This document shows, piece after piece, positions 1-7,362 of a DNA stretch of 51,021 nt (position 1 is its first letter; every line of letters starts with the position of its first letter). The DNA is taken from positions 1 through 51,021 of IMG/VR virus record IMGVR_UViG_3300045413_000082. One strand, 5' to 3'. A model generated the notes under the pieces. The model ran no database searches. It saw nothing but the letters and a program-made list of their open reading frames with translations, and was not told where the DNA came from. A program made the translations under genes and the position numbers. The DNA is from a virus.

Positions 1-2
1 CC

Positions 3-8
3 TATACT
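3..8 (+). promoter_or_regulatory. -10 element of a promoter whose -35 lies outside the window
   Basis: TATACT lies 15 bases before the Shine-Dalgarno AAGGAG (23-28) of the first gene. The spacing resembles the other plus-strand promoters in this window, which also place TATATT or TATTAT just upstream of AAGGAGTGAAC. The -35 box would lie before base 1, so this is only half a promoter and is inferred from context. Confidence 0.4.
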
Positions 9-36
9 CAGGCATCTTCAACAAGGAGTGAACATC

Positions 37-567
37 ATGAGCAATCACAATCCGTTCGCGACCGTCTTCGGCAGCTCGCTGCGCGTCACCGATCACTACG
101 AGACCGGCCTCGGCCGCAAGAGCGGTGCCGACCTTGAGGTCCGTCGCGTCAACCGCGACGGCGTCGAGGAGGTGCAGATCGAGGTGAAGGCGTGGAGCGA
201 CACCGGCAAGCGTCGCAACACCCAGTACGTCTCGATGTCGCTGACGCCCGAGATCGCCCGCCTGCTGGTCAACGCTCTCAGCAAGACGCACCCCACTGCG
301 CCGGCGATGGAAACCTTCGGCGAGATGGAGCGTCGGGCGCGTGACTTCTACGGCTTCAACAAACGCCGCGCCGCCGACATCAGGATCGGCGACCGTATCA
401 AGACGAGCAAGCACGGCACGCATCCGGTGAAGTACATCGAGAAGATGGCCGGCAACAGCATCGGCGCGATCCAGTACTGCTTCATGCTGGGCGACGGCGT
501 GCTGGGCCCGGACGTCTACGCCTTCGCCGACGACATGCTCGACATCGAGCTGCCGGCCGCCGCCTGA
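37..567 (+). CDS. Early hypothetical protein, 176 aa
   Basis: I do not recognise this protein. It is soluble-looking, with no signal peptide or membrane segment, and mixes charged and hydrophobic residues in an alpha/beta-like pattern. ATG 37 is chosen over the in-frame GTG at 28 because AAGGAG (23-28) lies 8 bases upstream of it, and the GTG is itself part of the recurrent AAGGAGTGAAC leader. It is the first gene of the plus-strand early cluster. The stop is embedded in the recurrent CCTGATCGTCAAC spacer (563-575). The role is unknown; the position suggests an early host-takeover gene. Confidence 0.8.
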   Translation: MSNHNPFATVFGSSLRVTDHYETGLGRKSGADLEVRRVNRDGVEEVQIEVKAWSDTGKRRNTQYVSMSLTPEIARLLVNALSKTHPTAPAMETFGEMERRARDFYGFNKRRAADIRIGDRIKTSKHGTHPVKYIEKMAGNSIGAIQYCFMLGDGVLGPDVYAFADDMLDIELPAAA

Positions 568-596
568 TCGTCAACCACCGCACAGGAGCGAGCGCC

Positions 597-1094
597 ATGA
601 AGAAGTTCGAATTGACCGACGAGAGCAAGATCGTCGGCAGCACCAAGGTGTTCCGTATTCGCGCACTGAGGGACTTAACCGACGTGAAGGCTGGCGCTCT
701 CGGCGGCTGGCTGGCGTCCGAGTTCAACCTGTCGCAGGCGGGCGACGCATGGGTCGACGACGAGGCCGTCGTGATCGAGAACGCCATGGTCATCGGCGAC
801 GCCGTCATCGCCGGCTACGCCCGGGCGATGGGTGCTGCCATCATCGCCGGCAGAGCTGTCGTCTCTGGGTACGCCGTCGTCGCCGGCAACGCCGTCGTCT
901 TCGACGACGCCAACGTCATCGGCAACGCCACCGTGACCGGCGTCGCCCGCATCTACGGCCGCGCCCGCATCGTCAACACCGCCATCGTCAGCGAGTACGC
1001 CTGCGTCGGCGGAAGGGCCGTGGTCCGCAACGACACCCGCATCGGCGGCCACGCCCGCATCGAGCCGGAGGAAGTCACCGTCGTGCCCCATTGA
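597..1094 (+). CDS. Beta-helix (hexapeptide-like repeat) protein, 165 aa
   Basis: After a short N-terminal segment, residues ~45-155 consist of repeating short units of the form A-x-V-x-G-x-A (for example GNATVTGVARIYGRARI). This is the signature of a left-handed beta-helix or polymer-forming fold, as in hexapeptide acyltransferases and the YdcK-like proteins of enterobacteria and phages. No transferase catalytic histidine motif is obvious, so it may be a structural or binding repeat protein rather than an enzyme. The start follows CAGGAG (582-587). It is placed among early genes, not virion genes, so a tail role is unlikely. The cellular role is unknown. Confidence 0.75.
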   Translation: MKKFELTDESKIVGSTKVFRIRALRDLTDVKAGALGGWLASEFNLSQAGDAWVDDEAVVIENAMVIGDAVIAGYARAMGAAIIAGRAVVSGYAVVAGNAVVFDDANVIGNATVTGVARIYGRARIVNTAIVSEYACVGGRAVVRNDTRIGGHARIEPEEVTVVPH

Positions 1095-1118
1095 CGGCCA
1101 CGACGGAGAGTGTATATT
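1091..1118 (+). promoter_or_regulatory. Sigma70-like promoter (TTGACG-16-TATATT)
   Basis: TTGACG (1091-1096) and TATATT (1113-1118) are separated by 16 bases. The -35 box overlaps the TGA stop of the preceding gene (1092-1094). The recurrent AAGGAGTGAAC leader follows at 1126-1136, so the predicted transcript has a leader of only ~10-15 bases. It is near-consensus for host sigma70 polymerase. Confidence 0.6.
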
Positions 1119-1139
1119 CACCAGCAAGGAGTGAACAGG

Positions 1140-1553
1140 ATGAAACTCTATCAGGAACTGGCGGTCCTAGTCGGTGCCTACCACCGCTGCAGGGTCTCGA
1201 CTGACCCCGCCGTGGCTGCCTTCGCGTCGAAGCATGTGGAGCGGCTGTCAGAGCTGGAGAAGTTGCTGCCGTCAGGCGGCGGCTTCGACCTCGGCTCGCA
1301 TCTCGACATCGACAACAGCACCGACGAGCGGCTGGTGATCAGGACGTCGTTCCACCACATGAACGACGCCGGCTTTTACGACGGCTGGACCGATCACCAG
1401 ATCGTCGTCCGTCCTAGTCTCGTGTTCGGGATGGCGTTGCGCATCGCTGGCAGGAACAGGAACGACATCAAGGAGTATATGTACGAGGTCTTCCACGAGA
1501 CGCTCACCACCGACGTCCCAGTCGAACTCGACGAACCCATCAACACGGAGTGA
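1140..1553 (+). CDS. Early hypothetical protein, 137 aa
   Basis: No recognised family. The N-terminal ~45 residues look helical, with a possible short coiled coil (KHVERLSELEKLL), followed by a more beta-like, acidic C-terminal half. ATG 1140 is chosen because it follows the AAGGAGTGAAC leader (1126-1136) and a sigma70-like promoter. Its stop TGA is the TGA inside the next gene's GGAGTGAAC, so terminating ribosomes finish on the next Shine-Dalgarno, which favours coupled translation. Confidence 0.75.
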   Translation: MKLYQELAVLVGAYHRCRVSTDPAVAAFASKHVERLSELEKLLPSGGGFDLGSHLDIDNSTDERLVIRTSFHHMNDAGFYDGWTDHQIVVRPSLVFGMALRIAGRNRNDIKEYMYEVFHETLTTDVPVELDEPINTE

Positions 1554-1559
1554 ACGGCC

Positions 1560-1847
1560 ATGGGCATCGCAATCAGCAAGTTTCTCGGGCCGTCGTATCT
1601 CGCGTCGGCGCTGATCAACGGCGACAGCAGCAGTCTGGAGAGCCTCGCCGACCGTCGTGGCCTTCGATGGCTGGAGGCGTGGATTGCCACCAGCTACGGC
1701 GCAGGCGCGCAGGTCGTCGACTGCGCCGACGCCGGCTTCCGCCGCAACATGTCCCCCGACGTGACGGCCCCCCGCGCCGGCCTTCGCACGATGCCCGCCC
1801 TTTGGGTGGGTGGCGACACCCAGCTCTACACCGTTCTGATCCCCTGA
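1560..1847 (+). CDS. Early hypothetical protein, 95 aa
   Basis: A small protein of no recognised family, without a signal peptide or clear membrane segment. The start follows GGAGTGAAC (1547-1555), whose TGA is the stop of the upstream gene. After the stop comes CCTGATCCGTCAAC (1843-1856), a one-base-longer version of the recurrent spacer. Confidence 0.7.
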   Translation: MGIAISKFLGPSYLASALINGDSSSLESLADRRGLRWLEAWIATSYGAGAQVVDCADAGFRRNMSPDVTAPRAGLRTMPALWVGGDTQLYTVLIP

Positions 1848-1869
1848 TCCGTCAACAAGGAGTGAACGC

Positions 1870-2070
1870 ATGACCAACCCGAAGATGACCGTGGCCCAGC
1901 TGCGCGAACGGCTCAGCTGCATCAGCGCCGAGCACGACAACGCACCTGTCACGGTCTGGCTGCCCGGGTCGCGCATCGACCTCGCCGGCTTCATAACGCT
2001 CAAAGCGAACCTCGACGGTGAGGTGCTGATCGAGGGCAATCTGCGTCCCGGATCGGCGCTCGAACAATGA
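1870..2070 (+). CDS. Early hypothetical protein, 66 aa
   Basis: A small protein with a predicted N-terminal helix (MTVAQLRERLSCISAEHDN) and a beta-rich remainder. This pattern resembles a widespread class of tiny phage proteins that begin with 'T-V-x-x-L-x-x-L' and have no known function. The start is set by AAGGAGTGAAC (1857-1867). It overlaps the next gene by ATGA (2067-2070). Confidence 0.7.
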   Translation: MTNPKMTVAQLRERLSCISAEHDNAPVTVWLPGSRIDLAGFITLKANLDGEVLIEGNLRPGSALEQ

Positions 2071-2339
2071 GGTGGGACGCCGTCATCGCCTCCAGCCTCT
2101 GGTGGCTGCGCCGCCGGATCGCCCGCAAGGAGCGCATCTCGCCGGCCGCCGTCGTCCGCGACGTCGGGCCGCCGTTGCCACCCTACTTCGTTGGCACCCT
2201 GCAGGCGCGACTGCTGCATGTCTCGAACGCGGTCTCGCTGGTCGACAACGACGACATCGTCTGCCAGTTCCCCCGCATGGTGACACCGCTGCGCCCGGTC
2301 TACGACACGGGCCCCCGCCTGCGCTTCCAAAAGGAGTGA
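2067..2339 (+). CDS. Early hypothetical protein, 90 aa
   Basis: The start codon overlaps the upstream stop (ATGA), implying translational coupling. The N-terminus is basic (W-W-L-R-R-R-I-A-R-K), with no family recognised. The stop TGA (2337-2339) lies inside the AAGGAGTGAAC (2331-2341) that serves the next gene. Confidence 0.65.
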   Translation: MRWDAVIASSLWWLRRRIARKERISPAAVVRDVGPPLPPYFVGTLQARLLHVSNAVSLVDNDDIVCQFPRMVTPLRPVYDTGPRLRFQKE

Positions 2340-2345
2340 ACACAC

Positions 2346-2633
2346 ATGGCTAGGTTCTTCGGTTCGGTCAAAGGTAAACGCGGCGAGGCAACCCGCCTCG
2401 GCAGCCGCGTCAGCGGTCTCGACATGTACGCCGCCAGCTGGTGCGGCGCGATCCACGTCCGGCTGTACGCCGTCGAGGCGGCCGATTACGTCACGGTGCG
2501 CATGGTGCCGTGGAAGGGGCGCGGCACCGAGGTGGTGCTCTACGACGGCCCCGTCGGCCGCTACGCCCCCACCCAGCTGCTGCAGGCGGCGCGCAATCCC
2601 CGTGGCTTCAAGCTGACAGCGAGGGCATCATGA
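2346..2633 (+). CDS. Conserved phage hypothetical protein, 95 aa (MARFFGSVKG-type)
   Basis: The opening 'RFFGSVKGKRGEATRLGS-S-GL' followed by 'W-GAIHVRLY' matches a family of small proteins seen in many actinobacterial and proteobacterial phages that starts 'R-x-GSAxGxRGxATRLGTKxSGL'. I recognise this from memory, not from a search. The function is unknown. The fold is probably a small beta barrel: after the conserved N-terminus the sequence alternates short beta stretches. The start is fixed by AAGGAGTGAAC (2331-2341). Confidence 0.75.
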   Translation: MARFFGSVKGKRGEATRLGSRVSGLDMYAASWCGAIHVRLYAVEAADYVTVRMVPWKGRGTEVVLYDGPVGRYAPTQLLQAARNPRGFKLTARAS

Positions 2634-2827
2634 CCGACTTCATCATCTCACTGCATGGCAGCGTCTGCATCCTGACGCCGCGCAACGACGCTGCGCGCGA
2701 GTGGCTCGACGAGAACATCGCCGAGGACGCCTTGACGTGGGGCCCCGACAGCATCGTGATCGAGCCGCGCTACGCCGAGCCGATCTTGATGGGCCTGCAG
2801 GACGACGGCCTGACGGTGTCGACATGA
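2630..2827 (+). CDS. Early hypothetical protein, 65 aa
   Basis: Starts in an ATGA overlap with the preceding gene and ends in a similar overlap with the next. It is small and acidic, with no recognised domain. It may adopt a short beta-alpha-beta fold (FIISLHGSVCILTP, then a helix). The function is unknown. Confidence 0.65.
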   Translation: MTDFIISLHGSVCILTPRNDAAREWLDENIAEDALTWGPDSIVIEPRYAEPILMGLQDDGLTVST

Positions 2828-3051
2828 TCACCATCTACGAGATCATCGGCGACATGATCGGCCGCAACGGCACCAACGCGGCGTACTTCTCGACACAGAA
2901 GGACGCCGAAGAAGCACTGGAGGCCTATCGTCGGTGGCAAGAGAAACTCGGCGAGACCGCGATATGCGACGGCCCGATCATGATCAAGGTCTGCAACGCC
3001 GGCGACGTCGTGGCGGTGATCAACAACGCCATCGACTACGCCACATCATGA
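2824..3051 (+). CDS. Early hypothetical protein, 75 aa
   Basis: Starts in an ATGA overlap with the upstream gene. The segment TYFSTQKDAEEALEAYRRWQE-type (residues ~20-40) is helical and charged. No family is recognised. Confidence 0.65.
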   Translation: MITIYEIIGDMIGRNGTNAAYFSTQKDAEEALEAYRRWQEKLGETAICDGPIMIKVCNAGDVVAVINNAIDYATS

Positions 3052-3074
3052 ACAGCAACGAAGGAGATCGAACA

Positions 3075-3341
3075 ATGTCCGAACCCGCCGACGACGGCAG
3101 TGTGGAGGTCACCACCACGGTCAAATCCCATCCTGTCCGCGACGACGATGACATTGTCGGCCGCCGGCCGAAGTACATGCTGTCCGCCAGCATCAAGCGC
3201 CTCGATAACGGCACACTGCTGACGGTGCGCCGCAAGTCGACCGCCGGCAGCGTGATCGTCGTCGAGAGGGCGTACCTGCAGCCGCAGCTGCTGTTCATGG
3301 CTCTCGCCGAATACCTCCAGCTCGACTGGCCGCCGCGATGA
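3075..3341 (+). CDS. Early hypothetical protein, 88 aa
   Basis: ATG 3075 is chosen because AAGGAG (3061-3066) lies 8 bases upstream. An alternative ATG at 3048 would overlap the upstream stop as ATGA and add nine residues. The first ~35 residues are acidic and probably disordered, followed by beta-rich sequence. It overlaps the next gene by ATGA. The function is unknown. Confidence 0.65.
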   Translation: MSEPADDGSVEVTTTVKSHPVRDDDDIVGRRPKYMLSASIKRLDNGTLLTVRRKSTAGSVIVVERAYLQPQLLFMALAEYLQLDWPPR

Positions 3342-4372
3342 GCACCTTTCCCCCCGCCGTCTTCGACAATATCCGCGAGGTGGGCGACAGGATGGACCCG
3401 TCGTACCTGTCGCTGATTACGCGGAAGCAGGCCTACATGCTGTTCGACAACTGCGCCTTGGACCCGAGCAGCTTCCCTAACAAGCCCTACCGTAAGGGCG
3501 ATCTCTTGAAGGTATGGGAGTACCCATGGCGGGTGGCGATGTCAGGCGATCTGCCGCGCCCCGGGGAAAAGGGTTACGCGGCGGCGAGGACCATGATCGA
3601 TTACGATATGCGTCGGATCATCGAGGCCGCGCAGTGGTTTGATTTCGGCGACATCGACGTCGAGGCAGTAAATAAAGCGGCCGCCGACGCGCAGCCGTTC
3701 ATGAACGAGAACCTCATCGTGCTGCCGTATCCGGCATGCGTGTTCAGGATGCGCGTCAAGCCGCGTGCGACCATGCGGCATCCGCAGGAGCGGCTGCTTG
3801 TGCTGCGGCAGCCGTCGCCGTCGGAACCGACCGACATATACCCGCTGGCAGTGTACGGGCTGCACGGCGAGCTGGTGCGTGTCTCCGACATATTGACCGC
3901 CGGCAAGGCGACGGAGAAAGGGGTGTCCGTCAGGAGCTATTACAACGGACGGGAGGAAAGCGAGGAGGAGGCGCGGCTGCGAGCCGGGGGGATGTACCAC
4001 ATCATGTGCGCCCTCTGGCTGATCGTGAACACGCGGAACATCAACCGACACACCGACGTGCCGGACGAGAAGCTGAACCGCGCCCGCATCAAGCGCGGTC
4101 AGCCGCCGCTGGAGCCGGTGATCAGGGTCGACACCAACGCCTACATCACGGCGCTGCAGGCCACTCAGGAGCTGGAGCGCGAGGCAGCGGCCGCCGGCGA
4201 CGGCACGAGAACGCACCGCAGCCCGCGCATGCACCTGCGCCGCGCCCACCTGCGCTACTATCATCGCGGCGAGCCCAACCAGCGCATCGTTCCGATCCAC
4301 GCCATGATCGTGAACGGCCATGCCGACATGACAGCGGCGGCGCGCGACCACTACAAGGTGGTGCAGTCGTGA
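3338..4372 (+). CDS. Conserved phage protein of unknown function, 344 aa
   Basis: This is the largest gene of the early cluster. Residues ~1-270 are mostly helical. The C-terminal ~60 residues carry a basic signature (THRSPRMHLRRAHLRYYHRG, then V-P-I-H-A-M-I-V-N-G) that I recall from hypothetical proteins of several podoviruses, where it forms a small conserved C-terminal module. The arginine/histidine density suggests nucleic-acid binding, but that is inference. The start is in an ATGA overlap with the preceding gene. Confidence 0.7.
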   Translation: MSTFPPAVFDNIREVGDRMDPSYLSLITRKQAYMLFDNCALDPSSFPNKPYRKGDLLKVWEYPWRVAMSGDLPRPGEKGYAAARTMIDYDMRRIIEAAQWFDFGDIDVEAVNKAAADAQPFMNENLIVLPYPACVFRMRVKPRATMRHPQERLLVLRQPSPSEPTDIYPLAVYGLHGELVRVSDILTAGKATEKGVSVRSYYNGREESEEEARLRAGGMYHIMCALWLIVNTRNINRHTDVPDEKLNRARIKRGQPPLEPVIRVDTNAYITALQATQELEREAAAAGDGTRTHRSPRMHLRRAHLRYYHRGEPNQRIVPIHAMIVNGHADMTAAARDHYKVVQS

Positions 4373-4758
4373 GCAGGATGAAGATCAACGTGCTGCCGCG
4401 ACAGGTGTACCGCGACCTCGTGCAGTCTGCCGATCCGCGCATCTCCTGCACCGACACCGCCTTCGCGGCTGCGGCCATCCTGCTGGCTGCGGTCAAGACG
4501 AGAAGCACGGACGTCGATGTGATCGCGAAGGAGGTCGGCTATCCGCGCCCGCTCGTGGTTCACTTCGCCCGTAACTTCCAATCGGGCGGCGTTTTCTCCG
4601 GCGAGAAGATACGTGTCGACGACTGGACCGACAGCAGCACAGGCCGCATCGCCTTCTGGGCGGACGTTCTGTGTGGCGAGGGCACGCTCGAAAAGACCTA
4701 CGACAAGCACGACCGCTGTCTCAAGAAGGCGTACTACGGCCGCCGCGCCGAAACCTGA
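4369..4758 (+). CDS. Probable helix-turn-helix protein, 129 aa
   Basis: The middle segment 'STDVDVIAKEVGYPRPLVVHFARNF' (residues ~45-70) fits a helix-turn-helix: a first helix, a G-containing turn, then a recognition-like helix. Similar small proteins occur in phages of Alphaproteobacteria. The start is uncertain. GTG 4369 overlaps the upstream stop as GTGA and has AAGGTGG (4355-4361) upstream; ATG 4378 is the alternative, three codons later. It is followed by CCTGATCGACAAC, a variant of the recurrent spacer. A regulatory role is possible but unproven. Confidence 0.65.
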   Translation: MSRMKINVLPRQVYRDLVQSADPRISCTDTAFAAAAILLAAVKTRSTDVDVIAKEVGYPRPLVVHFARNFQSGGVFSGEKIRVDDWTDSSTGRIAFWADVLCGEGTLEKTYDKHDRCLKKAYYGRRAET

Positions 4759-4786
4759 TCGACAACCGCTGGAGAAAGGAAACAGC

Positions 4787-5017
4787 ATGAGGACCGAATA
4801 CGTTGTGACCGACCACGAAGGTGATATTTCGTGGAGCGACAAGACAGAAAAGCCCGAGACGTTCCGTACGTGGAAGGCGGCCACAGCACGCGCAGTCGCG
4901 CTCGCCAAGATCATACCGGGCAAGACCATCGGCATTTATGAACTGGTCGGCGAGACGACAGCTGTCATCGACGAGCCGCTGATCGACCGCAAGCACCCCC
5001 GCGAACACTACAAATGA
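4787..5017 (+). CDS. Early hypothetical protein, 76 aa
   Basis: A small charged protein without recognised domains. A purine-rich Shine-Dalgarno region (GGAGAAAGGA) precedes ATG 4787. It overlaps the next gene by ATGA. Confidence 0.65.
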   Translation: MRTEYVVTDHEGDISWSDKTEKPETFRTWKAATARAVALAKIIPGKTIGIYELVGETTAVIDEPLIDRKHPREHYK

Positions 5018-5454
5018 CCACGCACATCATCTTCGCCATCCTGTGCGGTCTGCGGCGCGCCGCCGACATGCTAGAGCACGAACTCACCGGCGAGGCTCTA
5101 AGGCCACTGGAGGCAAGTGGCGATGCTGTAACTCGGAGCTTCACAAGCGCACCTCCGCCGCCGGTCGAGACGGTCGACCTCTTTGCGGCGACGGTGACGA
5201 ACCACGAGGAGGCGCTGCAGCTCGCGCACCTCCTCAAGGCGAAGTCCAATCTTGCGCGTTGCTACATCGTCCTCCACTCCGCGCAGACCCCCGGGCCCGG
5301 GCAGCCGGACGTCGCCGACATGGTTTTCTGGTGCCGGCTGTTCGCCGAGCAGTGGGCGAAGATGGATGGAGCTGACAGCATCCGCGCGAAGCGGCTCCGC
5401 GAGATCGCCGACACCCTTGTGCGCCTCTCGCGCTCACAGAAGGAGACGGCGTGA
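5014..5454 (+). CDS. Early hypothetical protein, 146 aa
   Basis: No family recognised. A proline-rich stretch (SAPPPP, residues ~46-51) separates a short N-terminal helix from a mostly helical C-terminal half. The stop and the next start share TGATG (5452-5456). Confidence 0.65.
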   Translation: MTTHIIFAILCGLRRAADMLEHELTGEALRPLEASGDAVTRSFTSAPPPPVETVDLFAATVTNHEEALQLAHLLKAKSNLARCYIVLHSAQTPGPGQPDVADMVFWCRLFAEQWAKMDGADSIRAKRLREIADTLVRLSRSQKETA

Positions 5455-5723
5455 TGCCTGCCAACTTCATGTACGGACGCGAGATCGGGGAACAGATCAG
5501 TGGGCGCATCTGCTGGTGTTGCCAGCGCGAAGTACTCGACGGTCGCCGCCACGCCGGTTTTTGTTTCGAGTGCTTCGAGCAATGGTACGACGGCAACCTG
5601 CCGCATCCAGACAACCTCGATCCGGTGAAAATCGCCAACTACGTCCGCTCCAAGCATCACCTAGCGCCACTGACCGCAGAGCAGGTCGAACGCAACTATC
5701 GTAGTGAGTACGGCGATGGCTGA
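5454..5723 (+). CDS. Zinc-ribbon-like protein, 89 aa
   Basis: Two cysteine pairs, CWCC (residues ~20-23) and CFEC (~37-40), sit 13-14 residues apart. This is the spacing of a small treble-clef or zinc-ribbon knuckle. The rest is helical and charged. AAGGAG lies about 10 bases before ATG 5454; an in-frame GTG at 5451 is the alternative. Such proteins usually bind nucleic acid or protein partners, but the partner is unknown. Confidence 0.65.
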   Translation: MPANFMYGREIGEQISGRICWCCQREVLDGRRHAGFCFECFEQWYDGNLPHPDNLDPVKIANYVRSKHHLAPLTAEQVERNYRSEYGDG

Positions 5724-5901
5724 CTTCAAGAAGACCGACATAACGGAGCGGCTGCGTGAGAAGATCATCGCCGACGCCTACGAGGACAACCGTATCACGG
5801 ACTGGCATCTGGCGCAGCGGCTCGTGCTCGACCGTCTGGATGCGCTGATCGAGATCGAACGCCTGCGCGCCGAACTGGCCGAGGCAGAGGAAGGACGATA
5901 G
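5716..5901 (+). CDS. Small helical protein, 61 aa
   Basis: Residues ~25-60 are a strongly predicted amphipathic helix rich in L, E and R that ends EIERLRAELAEAEEGR, so it probably forms a coiled coil. GTG 5704 is an alternative in-frame start. It overlaps the previous gene by 8 bases. No family is recognised. Confidence 0.55.
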   Translation: MADFKKTDITERLREKIIADAYEDNRITDWHLAQRLVLDRLDALIEIERLRAELAEAEEGR

Positions 5902-5918
5902 CAAAAGGAGCGATGAAC

Positions 5919-6119
5919 ATGAGCGACAAGAATGTGTTGAAGGTTACTGTCACCGATACGGCCACCGACAAGGTGCTCACCGAGTACACGGTCACCGGCG
6001 ACAACTATGTCGTTGTCTGCGGCGTGAACCGTTACGTCGACAAAGTGGTGATGCGTAACACGAGCCATTTCAAGAAGAAGGACATCGTCACGGTCAAAAC
6101 GAGGGCGTTTTCCGTATGA
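5919..6119 (+). CDS. Early hypothetical protein, 66 aa
   Basis: ATG 5919 is preferred over ATG 5913 because AAGGAG (5905-5910) is 8 bases away from it but only 2 from the earlier one. The sequence alternates short beta-like strands rich in V, T and K, suggesting a small beta barrel. It ends in an ATGA overlap with the next gene. The function is unknown. Confidence 0.6.
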   Translation: MSDKNVLKVTVTDTATDKVLTEYTVTGDNYVVVCGVNRYVDKVVMRNTSHFKKKDIVTVKTRAFSV

Positions 6120-6448
6120 CCAGCGCAGTCCACGACCCGAGAGATCACCCCCGCGAGTTCTGGATGTGGGGCTGCGAGTGCGCCATCGGCACCAAGCTGT
6201 ACTGGCACATCCACTACAAGGCGTTCCGCTACGGCCAGTGGACGCCCGCCACCCCGTACGCCTGCTCGCCGTGGGTGTGGGCGCTGGAGTTCGCCAACCA
6301 GATGAAACAGAGGGTAAGTATCGACGGCGGTCCCCTATATCGGGAGGTGACGATCAGCGGCCCTCATGTAACGTGGGAGGAGTGTGCATGGAAGTACAAG
6401 ATAGCGCGTGGCAATCGCCAGAGCCAGCAGCCGGGGTACGTCAAATGA
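6116..6448 (+). CDS. Early hypothetical protein, 110 aa, tryptophan-rich
   Basis: Unusually rich in W and Y (for example FWMWGCECAIG, LYWHIHY, CSPWVWALEF), yet without a clean membrane span. No family is recognised. It is coupled to both neighbours by ATGA overlaps. Confidence 0.6.
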   Translation: MTSAVHDPRDHPREFWMWGCECAIGTKLYWHIHYKAFRYGQWTPATPYACSPWVWALEFANQMKQRVSIDGGPLYREVTISGPHVTWEECAWKYKIARGNRQSQQPGYVK

Positions 6449-7026
6449 ACAAGCCGCTGCTTCTTATAGACTTCGACGGCGTCATCTACATCGACGGGCC
6501 GCCGACGTCCGACAACAGCCTGAACGGTGACATGGTTCCGGGCGCGCTGGAGTTCATGCGCGGCGCTTTGCTGTACTTCGACATCGCTATCAACAGCCAT
6601 CGCTCGCTGCAGTACCCCATGGGCGGTGTGACGGCGATGCGCGACTGGTTGCTGACGCAGGCGCTTAGGGTCATGCCCAACGACACGACGTGGCTGCACA
6701 TGATCCAGTTTCCGCTCGGCCAAGCGTCAGCCGCCGTCCACATCGGCGCTCGGTCGATCACCTACGCCGGCCAATGGCCCACCCACAGCGAGCTGCTGGA
6801 GTTCCGTCCGTGGCACGACCTCGCCGGACTGCGCGACGGCAGCACCCGCGCCGTCCATCTCAACATCGGGCCGGCGAAGTACTTCGGGTTGTTGCACAAG
6901 CACATCGAGGCGCTGAACGCCCTGATAGAGCTGGCCCCCGACGATCCGACGACCAAGGACGTCCTAGCGGATGCCTTCGCGACGCTGCCGCTCAAGATCG
7001 TCGGTGACAGGGTGGAGCTGCTATGA
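6445..7026 (+). CDS. HAD-superfamily hydrolase-like protein, 193 aa
   Basis: The N-terminus reads LLLIDFDGVIY, which is HAD motif I (nucleophile D9 and general acid D11). A hydrophobic strand ending in N50-S51 (FDIAINSHRS) fits motif II. The C-terminal half contains less obvious equivalents of the metal-binding acidic motif; 'LAPDDPTT' is a possible region. HAD enzymes mostly dephosphorylate small molecules or nucleotides, and phage versions include polynucleotide or deoxynucleotide phosphatases. The substrate cannot be told here. It sits between small early genes and is coupled to both by ATGA. Confidence 0.7.
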   Translation: MNKPLLLIDFDGVIYIDGPPTSDNSLNGDMVPGALEFMRGALLYFDIAINSHRSLQYPMGGVTAMRDWLLTQALRVMPNDTTWLHMIQFPLGQASAAVHIGARSITYAGQWPTHSELLEFRPWHDLAGLRDGSTRAVHLNIGPAKYFGLLHKHIEALNALIELAPDDPTTKDVLADAFATLPLKIVGDRVELL

Positions 7027-7277
7027 CCATCGAGATCGCGCCTTGGATACGGCAGGCCTACGACCTCAAAATGCCGCTCCACAATCGCTCCGGCGAGCGC
7101 TGCAGGGTGATCTGCCTCGACCGTCTCAGCGGCCACCAGCGGCCGATTGTGGCCCTCTGCGTGGCCCCCCATACCAGCGACGGCCAGCCGGCCGAGATGG
7201 CCCGCTACTACAGGCCGGACGGCCGCGCCTACGACGGCGACGCCGAGAGCCCTCTCGATCTGGTCGAGCCCAAATAG
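7023..7277 (+). CDS. Early hypothetical protein, 84 aa
   Basis: The last gene of the first early operon, starting in an ATGA overlap. It has no recognised motif. A promoter for the next operon follows within 30 bases, and no hairpin terminator is seen between them. Confidence 0.6.
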   Translation: MTIEIAPWIRQAYDLKMPLHNRSGERCRVICLDRLSGHQRPIVALCVAPHTSDGQPAEMARYYRPDGRAYDGDAESPLDLVEPK

Positions 7278-7303
7278 TACCGGAAGGGGACTATCTAGGC
7301 ATG

Positions 7304-7332
7304 TTGACAACGGCGCTCCGTGTCTCTATATT
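7304..7332 (+). promoter_or_regulatory. Strong sigma70 promoter (TTGACA-17-TATATT) with inverted repeat over the -10
   Basis: A perfect -35 TTGACA (7304-7309), a 17-base spacer, then TATATT (7327-7332). The -10 box is flanked by TGTCTC (7321-7326) and GAGACA (7333-7338), a perfect 6-base inverted repeat centred on it. A protein dimer bound there would block polymerase, so it is a candidate operator. It drives the zinc-finger gene at 7363. Confidence 0.75.
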
Positions 7333-7362
7333 GAGACATCATCAATTCATGGAGTGAACGCC

